This document shows positions 1-5,730 of a stretch of 7,644 nt of DNA, one piece after another. The notes under the pieces were generated by a model, which saw only the letters and a list, made by a program, of their open reading frames with translations, ran no database searches and was not told where the DNA came from. A program made the translations under genes and the position numbers. This stretch comes from Eubacteriales Family XIII. Incertae Sedis bacterium (GTDB taxonomy: Bacteria > Bacillota_A > Clostridia > Peptostreptococcales > Anaerovoracaceae), in assembly GCA_031280075.1 (NCBI GenBank), contig JAITHG010000082.1:1-7644 (forward strand). Reading direction: 5' to 3'. Every line of letters starts with the position of its first letter. Position 1 is the first letter of the stretch.

Positions 1-248
1 TCGTTGAGCAGGGCGTCCGGGAGGGCATCTACAAAACCCTCTATCCGCGTGAAACACTGGAGCTTCTCTTTGCCGCCAACCAGGTCATTTTCGACAGCGG
101 CATTTTTCAGTGGAACCGGGACGAGCTGACCGAGCGGGCCTGTTGTTTTGTGCGCATCATGGAACTGTCGCTTGGCGCGGAGGAAGGCAGCTTTGGGTTC
201 CTGCTCCAAAACCTCAACACACAGCTGGGGAGAGGAGGGAATGAATGA
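1..248 (+). CDS. TetR-family transcriptional regulator, C-terminal part (5' end outside window)
   Basis: The reading frame is open from base 3 to the TGA at 246-248 and encodes about 81 residues. No helix-turn-helix is visible because the N-terminus lies outside the window. What remains looks like the ligand-binding/dimerisation end of a Firmicutes/Actinobacteria-style TetR repressor: it contains GIYKTLYPRETLELLFAANQ, then IFDSGIFQW, then RIMELSLGAEEGSF, a pattern seen in TetR proteins encoded next to ABC exporters. Its stop overlaps a candidate ATG of the following ATPase (ATGA at 245-248), so the regulator is very likely co-transcribed with the transporter and may autoregulate the operon in response to a transported compound. 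The family call rests on the C-terminal pattern and the neighbours only. Confidence 0.72.
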   Translation, partial: VEQGVREGIYKTLYPRETLELLFAANQVIFDSGIFQWNRDELTERACCFVRIMELSLGAEEGSFGFLLQNLNTQLGRGGNE

Positions 249-262
249 AAAGGAGGGCATCT

Positions 263-991
263 ATGATGAAGCCTATTATACGAACGAAGAACCTGATCAA
301 GGCTTTCAGGGGGCAGGAGGTCATACGGAATTGCGAGCTCGCAGTGCAAGAAGGCGAGATATACGGCTTCCTCGGCGCGAACGGGGCGGGCAAGACCACC
401 GTATTGAAGCTGATTCTGGGACTGCTGAAACCTACGGCGGGACAGATCGATGTCCTGGGGCAGGATGCGGTTCAAAACCGCGAGGTGATCGCGGGGAGCA
501 TGGGAAGCATTATTGAGGTTCCGCTGTTCTATGAGCACCTGTCCGCAACCGAAAACCTGCAGATACACCTTTCGTACCTCGGGATGGAAAGCGCCTACGA
601 CATTTCGGCAGCCCTTGCACGGGTAGGGCTGCCCAACACCGGGACACAGAAGGTCTCCACCTTTTCGCTGGGCATGCGGCAGCGTCTGGGCATTGCGCGG
701 GCCATCGTCCACAAGCCCAAAATATTGCTGCTGGACGAGCCGATCAACGGACTTGACCCGGTAGGAACCCGAGACATACGGGATCTGCTGCGCACACTTG
801 CGGAAAGAGACGGTGTCACGATTGTCATCTCCAGCCATATCCTGAACGAGATCGAACAGATCGCTGACAGAATCGGCATCATCGCGGACGGCGCGATGGT
901 TCGGGAGGTCTCTGTCCCGGAATTGCAGAAGGAACACCCGGAAGGGCTGGAAAACTATATCATTGAACTGATGAGCGGGAGGACGGCTTGA
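263..991 (+). CDS. ABC transporter ATP-binding protein, BcrA/LanF-like
   Basis: This is the cytoplasmic ATPase of an ABC exporter, powering the membrane protein encoded next. Counting from the upstream in-frame ATG at 245, Walker A is GANGAGKTT (residues 44-52), the signature is SLGMRQRLG (141-149), Walker B is ILLLDEP (160-166) and the switch histidine is H198 in SSHIL. The Q-loop region reads GSIIEVPLFY, with Glu rather than Gln, as is common in the bacitracin/lantibiotic-immunity type. The length of about 242 residues fits a single nucleotide-binding domain. Three starts are possible. ATG 263 or 266 follows the strong Shine-Dalgarno AAAAGGAGGG at 248-257 and gives the expected N-terminus MMKPIIRTKNL. 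ATG 245 also has AGGAGG at 233-238 and overlaps the regulator stop. I prefer 263 or 266 because the extra MKRRAS does not look like the family. The transported substrate cannot be read from the sequence. Confidence 0.95.
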   Translation: MMKPIIRTKNLIKAFRGQEVIRNCELAVQEGEIYGFLGANGAGKTTVLKLILGLLKPTAGQIDVLGQDAVQNREVIAGSMGSIIEVPLFYEHLSATENLQIHLSYLGMESAYDISAALARVGLPNTGTQKVSTFSLGMRQRLGIARAIVHKPKILLLDEPINGLDPVGTRDIRDLLRTLAERDGVTIVISSHILNEIEQIADRIGIIADGAMVREVSVPELQKEHPEGLENYIIELMSGRTA

Positions 992-992
992 C

Positions 993-1688
993 ATGAAAAG
1001 GCTGATGGCAATCGAACTGAAGAAGAACAATCTAAGGCCTTATTTCCTGGCTGCCCTGGGCATCACAATCGCCATGTTTGGATTCCTGTACCTGTTCGCA
1101 GGTGTCGAGGACGAAGAGTTGTCTACCTATGCCGATGTCACCATGCTGGTCGCGAGCCTCAGCATGGCATGCTACTGCGTGCTGGGGGCAGTCATGTTTG
1201 CGCGCTTTGCCATCGAGGAGTACAAGGGCAGACGGGCTGTGCTGATTTTTTCTTACCCAGTAAGCCGCGTGAAGGTGTTGCTTTCCAAGGCGCTGCTTGT
1301 CTGCGGATTCATCCTTGCGTTCTCCCTGCTGACGAATCTCATCGTCTTTGGGTTTTTCAATGTGAGCGAGTATTTCGCGCCGCTTGTCCATGAGGGTGAA
1401 CTGAGCCGCATGTTCTCAGACACGATGCTCCTTTCAGGCATCAACGGTCTGTTGGTCGTAGCGGTCAGCCTGATTGCACTGGCGGCGGGACTGTGGAGGG
1501 AATCCGTTCCTGTAACGATTGTCACGGCGGTCGTCATCTGCAGCGTCTTCTCTAGTATTTTCACCCAAGCGGTCATGAATTCCCTGACGAATATCGGATT
1601 CATGGCTGGAGTCGTGGCCATGATTGCCGTGGTCGCGGTCGGCGTGTTTGGCTTGGCGACCAAGAAAGTTAACGGGCTGGAGGCCTGA
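993..1688 (+). CDS. ABC-2 type exporter permease, six transmembrane helices
   Basis: This is the membrane partner of the preceding ATPase, 231 residues long. It has a short basic N-terminus (MKRLMAIELKKNN) and six hydrophobic segments at about residues 17-37, 51-71, 99-122, 146-167, 172-192 and 202-222. The segment EEYKGRRAVLIFSYPVSR (75-92) between helices 2 and 3 resembles the cytoplasmic coupling region of ABC-2 permeases, where a YxxG/R stretch precedes a PxSR motif. The gene begins two bases after the ATPase stop, with GGGAGGA at 977-983 as ribosome binding site, so the two are translated from one mRNA. One ATPase plus one permease would assemble as a dimer of each to form an exporter. 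With the TetR gene in front, a role in resistance or export of a small peptide or lipid-like compound is plausible, but this is inference. Confidence 0.93.
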   Translation: MKRLMAIELKKNNLRPYFLAALGITIAMFGFLYLFAGVEDEELSTYADVTMLVASLSMACYCVLGAVMFARFAIEEYKGRRAVLIFSYPVSRVKVLLSKALLVCGFILAFSLLTNLIVFGFFNVSEYFAPLVHEGELSRMFSDTMLLSGINGLLVVAVSLIALAAGLWRESVPVTIVTAVVICSVFSSIFTQAVMNSLTNIGFMAGVVAMIAVVAVGVFGLATKKVNGLEA

Positions 1689-1753
1689 TGTCAGCGCGAT
1701 TATCCAAGGTTTAGCTGTCGGAGCAATAAGTGCGTGCTGAAGAGGTTTCTGGC

Positions 1754-1803
1754 AGGGAGGATGCCAGCATGAATCCTGTTGGAATCATGCCGGAATCCTC
1801 CCT
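1754..1803. terminator. Imperfect hairpin between convergent genes, likely bidirectional terminator
   Basis: Two 23-base arms (1754-1776 and 1781-1803) pair at 20 of 23 positions around the loop TGTT, starting from AGGGAGGAT / ATCCTCCCT. It sits between the stop of the permease (1688) and the stop of the oppositely oriented LRR gene (1825-1827), the usual place for a shared transcription end. It has no clear T-run on either side, so it is not a textbook intrinsic terminator; a Rho-assisted stop or a small repeat element remains possible. Confidence 0.6.
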
Positions 1804-1824
1804 TATTCTGTAAACGTCACACCA

Positions 1825-3579
1825 TCAGAACGCTGTCCTGAGAACGGCAATCCCTTTCGCCTTCTTCTTCTTGGCGGCGACCGTCCCCTTCTTTGCCCAT
1901 TTCGCGTAGAGCGTCTGGCTCTTCGCCAAGCTGTACACCGTCGCGGCAACGACGCGCTTGCCGCCGCTCTTCTTTGTGTACCAGCCCTTGAACACATAAC
2001 CGCTGCGCTTTGGCACGGACAGCTTGCCAACCCGCGTGTCGAACGTGACCGCCTTTCGCCGCAATGATGCCTTCAGCGCCTTGCCTTTGTTCACCTTGAA
2101 AGTCAGGACATACTTGTTGGCAGTCCAGTGCGCATACAGGGTGTGGTCGCCCGCAACCTGCACCGCCGCCCCGGAGACCACCTGCACACCGTCCGCCCCT
2201 TCCGTGTACCAGCCTGCGAAGACATGCCCCTTGCGCTTTGGGGTGGGCAGAGCGCCGTAGACACCGCCTGCCTCCACGGATACCTTGTTGTCGGCAAGCG
2301 CCTGCCCGCCGTTCACGTTCAAGGTGACGGACAGCCGTGAGAGTGCGCCGACATTGCCGTCCGAGGGCGGCTTGACGGCTGACCCGCCGCCGCTGCCGCC
2401 ACCACCGGAGCCGCCCGTATACGACCAGTTTGCTGTCACGGCCACAGGGTTGCCCGGCATGGTGAACGCGGTCGTCACGCTTGCTGCGTCTTCGAACGAG
2501 ACCCCGTTGGACGAGGTCGTCCAGCCTGTGAAGGTGTAATTCGTGCGGCTACCTGCGCTGATGGTGACAGTCACGCCCGGTGTATAGTTGCCGCTTCCAG
2601 ACGAAACAGCGTTGCTGCCGCTGACTGCTACTGCATACACATGCTGCGGGTAGAAGAAATAGTTCGCCCCGTCTCCCCATCCGATGGGCTGGCCGCTGCC
2701 GTAAACGTCGGTCATGTTCGCAATCCAGTTGTTGCGGACATCGATCTGCTGATAGCTTGCCGAAGCGTTCAGCGCTAGCGCGGTCAGCTTGTTCTCGGAG
2801 CAGTTCAGATTTTTGAGATTTGCGAGTCCCTCCACGTCGAGGTCTTCCAGAAAGTTGTTGGAGCAGGACAGATTCTCCAGGTTTGTGTCTCCAGTCAGGA
2901 CAAGGTCGACCAGCTCGTTGCCAGAACAATGCAGCTTCTTCAGGCTCGTGAGCCCAGAAGCGTCCAATGAAGCCAGCTTGTTGCCGGAGCAGTCCAAGAA
3001 TTCCAGCTTCGTCAGCCCGCCCACTTCAATGCCCGTCAGCTTATTGCTGTAGCAGTCCAGCCATGTCAGCTCGGAAAGCTGACTCACGTCCAGTGTCCCT
3101 TCCAAGGAATAGGTGTAAGAGAAGGACAATTTGGTGATCCGTTTGCCCGTAGACTCCGTCGACCATTCCACACTGTTCCAATTGCTGGGTATGGACGTAT
3201 CCGCCTCGATGTCCATGATGGGGTCCCACGACAGCCCATTGTCGGCGATGATCTTGTTAATGACCGCGATATCGCCTGCATCGTATGTGTTTTGCGCAGG
3301 GGCAAGCGTGCTGACACCACCATCACGCACTTCCGTCTCTGCCACTGCGGGTGCAACCGCCGCGGGGGCAAGCGTCGCATCTGTCGCTGCGGTATTGCCG
3401 CTGTCTGCAATCGTGTCCATTGCCGAGGCGACTGCGCTCCTCTCAGCCGTCTCCCCCATGCTGGAAGCAACGCCTGCCTCCCCGCCCAGCGCTTCCGACT
3501 GCACCAGCGCCATGCTGAGCACCAGCACAAGCGCCATGCACAAGGCAAAACAGCCCTTTGTCCTTTGCGATTTTTTCAT
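1825..3579 (-). CDS. Secreted leucine-rich-repeat protein with InlB B-type repeats
   Basis: This 584-residue protein has a clear export signal: basic MKKSQRTKG, a hydrophobic core ALCMALVLVLSMALV, and likely cleavage near residue 30 (SEA). A low-complexity Ala/Thr-rich stretch (about 31-95) leads into a capping region with NGLSWDP and TGKRITKLSFS. Leucine-rich repeats of exactly 21 residues start at 171, 192, 213, 234 and 255, with a decayed copy from 276; the pattern is LxxLxCSxNxLxxL, with Cys at 176, 197, 218, 239 and 260. A divergent InlB-like domain follows (about 314-386, with YTFTGWTTS and VTANW), then a Gly/Ser linker (389-400). Two InlB B-repeats come next (about 416-486 and 489-562), each with GWYT and LYAxW. 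The tail is lysine-rich, with no LPXTG motif and no C-terminal membrane helix. It is probably released or held on the envelope non-covalently and used in adhesion; the function is inferred. The start is supported by AAAGGAGGAG at 3586-3595. Confidence 0.9.
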   Translation of the reverse strand: MKKSQRTKGCFALCMALVLVLSMALVQSEALGGEAGVASSMGETAERSAVASAMDTIADSGNTAATDATLAPAAVAPAVAETEVRDGGVSTLAPAQNTYDAGDIAVINKIIADNGLSWDPIMDIEADTSIPSNWNSVEWSTESTGKRITKLSFSYTYSLEGTLDVSQLSELTWLDCYSNKLTGIEVGGLTKLEFLDCSGNKLASLDASGLTSLKKLHCSGNELVDLVLTGDTNLENLSCSNNFLEDLDVEGLANLKNLNCSENKLTALALNASASYQQIDVRNNWIANMTDVYGSGQPIGWGDGANYFFYPQHVYAVAVSGSNAVSSGSGNYTPGVTVTISAGSRTNYTFTGWTTSSNGVSFEDAASVTTAFTMPGNPVAVTANWSYTGGSGGGGSGGGSAVKPPSDGNVGALSRLSVTLNVNGGQALADNKVSVEAGGVYGALPTPKRKGHVFAGWYTEGADGVQVVSGAAVQVAGDHTLYAHWTANKYVLTFKVNKGKALKASLRRKAVTFDTRVGKLSVPKRSGYVFKGWYTKKSGGKRVVAATVYSLAKSQTLYAKWAKKGTVAAKKKKAKGIAVLRTAF

Positions 3580-3585
3580 GACTGA

Positions 3586-3595
3586 CTCCTCCTTT
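3586..3595 (-). promoter_or_regulatory. Ribosome binding site of the LRR/InlB gene
   Basis: On the - strand AAAGGAGGAG lies six bases before the ATG at 3577-3579. It fixes the start of the LRR protein at the Met that begins its signal peptide. Confidence 0.85.
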
Positions 3596-3671
3596 GCGGC
3601 TTGACCTCAAATCCGTATCCACTTGCAGGACAAACCTTCGCGGTTTCTGGTTCATTCCTGCCTTTCTCAAT

Positions 3672-3699
3672 TTTATATCCTTCGGTAATAAAAAATCAA
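3672..3699 (-). promoter_or_regulatory. Candidate sigma70-type promoter of the LRR/InlB gene
   Basis: On the - strand a TTGATT box (3694-3699) is separated by 16 bases from TATAAA (3672-3677), within an AT-rich patch that stands out from the GC-rich surroundings. It would give a leader of roughly 85-90 bases before the ATG at 3579. Shifting the -10 by one or two bases (ATAAAA, TAAAAT) gives spacings of 17 or 18. The call rests on box match and position only. Confidence 0.45.
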
Positions 3700-3701
3700 C
3701 T

Positions 3702-3726
3702 CAAAAAAACATGACCTGTTTTTTGA
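3702..3726. repeat. AT-rich inverted repeat directly upstream of the LRR gene promoter
   Basis: The arms AAAAAACA (3704-3711) and TGTTTTTT (3717-3724) are perfect inverted copies around TGACC, and the flanking TC...GA extends the match with one extra A on the left. It abuts the candidate -35 box at 3694-3699, so it could be an operator for a dimeric regulator. It could instead be a weak bidirectional terminator, because on the - strand the second arm ends in a T-run. No regulator is identified. Confidence 0.4.
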
Positions 3727-3732
3727 TGAATG

Positions 3733-3855
3733 TCACGCGATTGCGATATGGGCGCCATCAAGCCGAAAGCTCTCAGGGATGATTTTTTTCGCGACATATA
3801 ACTCCGCGAAGCTGTCCGTGGCGAGAAAGTAGTTAAAGTAGGAAGTCCTGCCGAT
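3733..3855 (-). pseudogene. Remnant of a PIN-domain (VapC-like) protein with internal deletion
   Basis: This 40-codon frame ends at TGA 3733-3735. Its first part, TSYFNYFLATD, resembles the N-terminal strand of PIN-like nucleases (family pattern about LDTSVFNYLFADD). Its second part, AELYVAKKIIPESFR then LDGAHIAIA, resembles the C-terminal part of the same family (A..YI..GIIPE.Y..DALHIA.A). The roughly 70 residues normally between them are missing, the first catalytic Asp (LDTS) is replaced (GRTS), and the frame stops just after HIAIA, where the family usually continues with a strand such as ILSWNFKHI. A good Shine-Dalgarno GGGAGGA (3861-3867) lies five bases before codon ATC (3853-3855), as if a former ATG had mutated. 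I read this as a decayed toxin-type nuclease gene. The identification is pattern-based and the match is short. Confidence 0.42.
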
Positions 3856-3900
3856 CCGTGTCCTCCCGCTCTTGCCTTGGTTCGGATGTCCGGAGTAGTT

Positions 3901-3990
3901 TGGCGGAGAGGGGGGGATTCGAACCCCCGAATGGTTTCCCATTACGTGATTTCCAATCACGCGCCCTCGGCCGGACTAGGCGACCTCTCC
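3901..3990 (-). tRNA. tRNA-Ser, anticodon GGA
   Basis: On the - strand the 90-base gene folds completely. The acceptor stem is GGAGAGG (3984-3990) with CCTCTCC (3905-3911). The anticodon stem is CGTGA/TCACG with loop TTGGAAA, placing anticodon GGA at 3952-3954. A long variable arm AATGG-GAAA-CCATT (3930-3943) is typical of the serine class. The T arm is GGGGG-TTCGAAT-CCCCC, the discriminator base is G (serine identity), and CCA is encoded at 3901-3903. It reads UCC and UCU serine codons. It stands alone here with no other tRNA gene beside it. Confidence 0.97.
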
Positions 3991-4048
3991 ATCTGGCGGG
4001 CTTGCAGGCAGCCCCCTTCGCACAAGAGCCGCGCCTGTTTACGCGCGT

Positions 4049-4056
4049 ATTATAAT
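4049..4056. promoter_or_regulatory. Palindromic -10 box, candidate promoter for tRNA-Ser (- strand)
   Basis: ATTATAAT contains TATAAT on both strands: + at 4051-4056 and - at 4049-4054. Read on the - strand it would start transcription about 50 bases before the tRNA 5' end (3990), a suitable distance for a tRNA leader. No good -35 box lies 16-18 bases upstream; TTTACA sits about 21 bases away. The + direction could add to transcription of the deaminase gene, but a better + promoter lies at 4090-4118. Confidence 0.35.
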
Positions 4057-4089
4057 GTACCACATCGGAGCGGAGGTGTAAAGGAGTGT

Positions 4090-4118
4090 TTGCCTGCGCC
4101 GCGATGCCAGTGTACAAT
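4090..4118 (+). promoter_or_regulatory. Candidate sigma70-type promoter of the amidohydrolase gene
   Basis: TTGCCT (4090-4095) and TACAAT (4113-4118) are separated by exactly 17 bases. Transcription would begin near 4125, leaving a leader of about 84 bases before the TTG start at 4209. That leader contains the stem-loop at 4149-4190. Confidence 0.5.
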
Positions 4119-4148
4119 GGAGGGAAACGTTTTTGCTGGTTGTCGGAA

Positions 4149-4190
4149 ATACAGCCCTTGTTTGCCTCCTTTTTCGAGGCTCGGCTGTAT
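4149..4190 (+). promoter_or_regulatory. Nested stem-loop in the leader of the amidohydrolase gene
   Basis: The outer arms ATACAGCC (4149-4156) and GGCTGTAT (4183-4190) are perfect inverted copies. Inside them GCCTC (4164-4168) and GAGGC (4176-4180) pair around CTTTTTC. The structure ends four bases before the likely Shine-Dalgarno AGGGAG (4194-4199), so it could influence ribosome access or RNA stability. No T-run follows, so it is not an intrinsic terminator, and it does not match a riboswitch consensus I recognise (it is not purine- or preQ1-like). Confidence 0.4.
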
Positions 4191-4208
4191 GGTAGGGAGT
4201 AATTTGCA

Positions 4209-5549
4209 TTGTCTGCCAGAACTAGGATTTTCAGCGCGGAGACCGTCGTCCCCGTCACCGCGCCCGTGATCAGGGACGGGGCGGTGCTCGTCCGGGACGG
4301 GCTTGTGCTTGCAATGGGCGCGCGGCGGGAAATGCTCGCCGAAGCGTCCCTGCTGGGGTCGGCTTCGGACGAAGCCCATTTTGACGGCGTGCTGACGCCG
4401 GGTCTTGTCAACGCACACACGCATTTGCAATATACGGGGTTGCGCACGCTGGGGGCGCAGCGCTTCGGCAGCGTCGAAGGCTGGGCGGTCGCATTCAATG
4501 AAGTCTACCGTGCCTATGAGGAACCGCCTGCCGCAGATCCTTGGGGGGAATGGGCAGCGGACGGCGCGCGCATGCTGCTCTCATCAGGGCAGACGGCGGC
4601 GGCGGACATCGTGACAGACGATTCTGCGTCAGGCTCCTTGCATGACAGCGGGCTGAAAGGCATCGCCTTCCGAGAAGCGATGAACATCACGAACAAGGAT
4701 TGGGCAGACGGGGCGGCAGAGCACCTGCTTGCCGCCGTGGAGAGGATTCCGCACCCGCCTGCTGCCGGCATCAGTCCGCACACGCCATACTCACTCGACG
4801 AGGCTCCGCTCCGAGGCATTCCGCCGCTCGCAAGGGCGCGCGGCTTGCGCATGCACATCCACCTGGGGGAAATCCCGATGGAGGCGGAGATGGACGACCC
4901 GGCTTCCATCGACGATTACGGCGTGCGCTTCACGACGCCCGACTTCCGCGCCATGCGTCTGGCGGGGGAAGGCATGAGCGCAACCCGCTACCTTGACAGC
5001 CTCGGCGCACTCGGCCCGGACTGCCATCTCGCCCACGGCATCTACATGAACGACGACGACCTTGCCACCCTGCGCAGGCACCGGATGGCGATGGCATTCT
5101 GCCCACGCTCCAACACATGCCTCGGTCTCGAGGATCCGCCCGTCAAGGCATATCTCGAACAAGGCAACCCGATCGCAATCGGCACGGACTCCCTGACATC
5201 CTCGCCCTCCCTCGCCCTACTCGAGGAAGCTGCCGTGCTCACGAGGCTTGCGCGGGGACAGGGCTATGCGGCGGGCGACCTCTATGAACGGATTTTTCAC
5301 GCCGCCACCTTCGGAGGAGCCTTCGCCCTTGGACTGCACGAAGGGACAGGGCGCATCGGGCAGATCGAGGCAGGCGCAGCGGCGGATTTCGCCGTGTTCG
5401 ACACAAAAAGAGCGGCAGGGAATACCCTGTCTGGAATCCAGGAGGGTGGGGGGATGCCTGCAGCAGAGCCGCTGTTCGAGGCGCTGGCATCTTCCGCGCC
5501 ACCCTGCCTGGCGACAGTGATCGATGGGGAGATCCGCTTCCAGCGATGA
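4209..5549 (+). CDS. Metal-dependent amidohydrolase / deaminase (TRZ/ATZ, aminofutalosine- or guanine-deaminase-like)
   Basis: This 446-residue protein belongs to the amidohydrolase superfamily branch that deaminates purine-like rings or hydrolyses related amides. It has the expected landmarks in order. A small N-terminal beta part ends in PGLVNAHTHLQYTG, with metal ligands H70 and H72. Next come GISPHTPYS (H191, usually substrate-contacting) and HIHLGE (metal ligand H218, with E221 as the HxxE acid). LAHG (H276) and GTDSLTSSPS (D327, the catalytic metal ligand) follow. The C-terminal IEAGAAADFAVFD is the closing beta segment. The length is normal and no key residue is missing. The start is TTG: an in-frame TAA lies nine bases upstream and no ATG gives a complete N-terminus, while AGGGAG at 4194-4199 is well placed. 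Possible substrates include aminofutalosine (menaquinone route), SAH/methylthioadenosine or guanine. No pathway neighbours are present to choose among them. Confidence 0.9.
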   Translation: MSARTRIFSAETVVPVTAPVIRDGAVLVRDGLVLAMGARREMLAEASLLGSASDEAHFDGVLTPGLVNAHTHLQYTGLRTLGAQRFGSVEGWAVAFNEVYRAYEEPPAADPWGEWAADGARMLLSSGQTAAADIVTDDSASGSLHDSGLKGIAFREAMNITNKDWADGAAEHLLAAVERIPHPPAAGISPHTPYSLDEAPLRGIPPLARARGLRMHIHLGEIPMEAEMDDPASIDDYGVRFTTPDFRAMRLAGEGMSATRYLDSLGALGPDCHLAHGIYMNDDDLATLRRHRMAMAFCPRSNTCLGLEDPPVKAYLEQGNPIAIGTDSLTSSPSLALLEEAAVLTRLARGQGYAAGDLYERIFHAATFGGAFALGLHEGTGRIGQIEAGAAADFAVFDTKRAAGNTLSGIQEGGGMPAAEPLFEALASSAPPCLATVIDGEIRFQR

Positions 5550-5594
5550 TGAAGAACGCTACCGTCGGCACCATGCCACTGTATGGACCTTGTA

Positions 5595-5612
5595 TGCTGC
5601 TTGCGGGCAGCA
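5595..5612. other. Short hairpin downstream of the amidohydrolase gene
   Basis: TGCTGC (5595-5600) and GCAGCA (5607-5612) pair perfectly around TTGCGG, 46 bases after the amidohydrolase stop. It lacks a T-run and is short, so a terminator role is only suggested by position. The rest of the stretch 5550-5730 shows no gene. Confidence 0.25.
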
Positions 5613-5730
5613 GATGCGCTTGCTACAATCCTGACTTCCGAAGAACAAGAGGGTAGAAAACTGCTGTATGCCTTGGGGCTGAAGCCATGCAGGCACCCTT
5701 TCCTTCACAAAAAGATGTATGCGAACAGGC

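Noticed and set aside
107..1030. A 307-codon open frame on the - strand across the TetR/ATPase region
   Set aside because: It overlaps the ATPase, which has all ABC motifs; the antisense product shows no recognisable domain.
3131..3604. A 157-codon + strand frame rich in Ala/Ser opposite the LRR signal and low-complexity region
   Set aside because: It is a mirror of the Ala/Thr-rich codons of the LRR protein N-terminus; the - strand frame has a signal peptide and a good ribosome binding site.
3586..3660. Resemblance of the LRR gene leader to a c-di-GMP riboswitch (AAACC-GCGAA-GGTTT, then TGCAAG)
   Set aside because: The small hairpin at 3632-3646 and a GCAA-like word are present, but the conserved GGCAAACC...ACGCAAAGCC framework and the second stem are absent.
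3901..3990. tRNA-Ser 3' end as an active phage or island attachment site
   Set aside because: I found no second copy of the tRNA 3' sequence and no integrase in the window.
5550..5730. A small gene between the amidohydrolase and the transposase
   Set aside because: No frame with a ribosome binding site and plausible codon use was found; only a short hairpin and the possible IS end are present.
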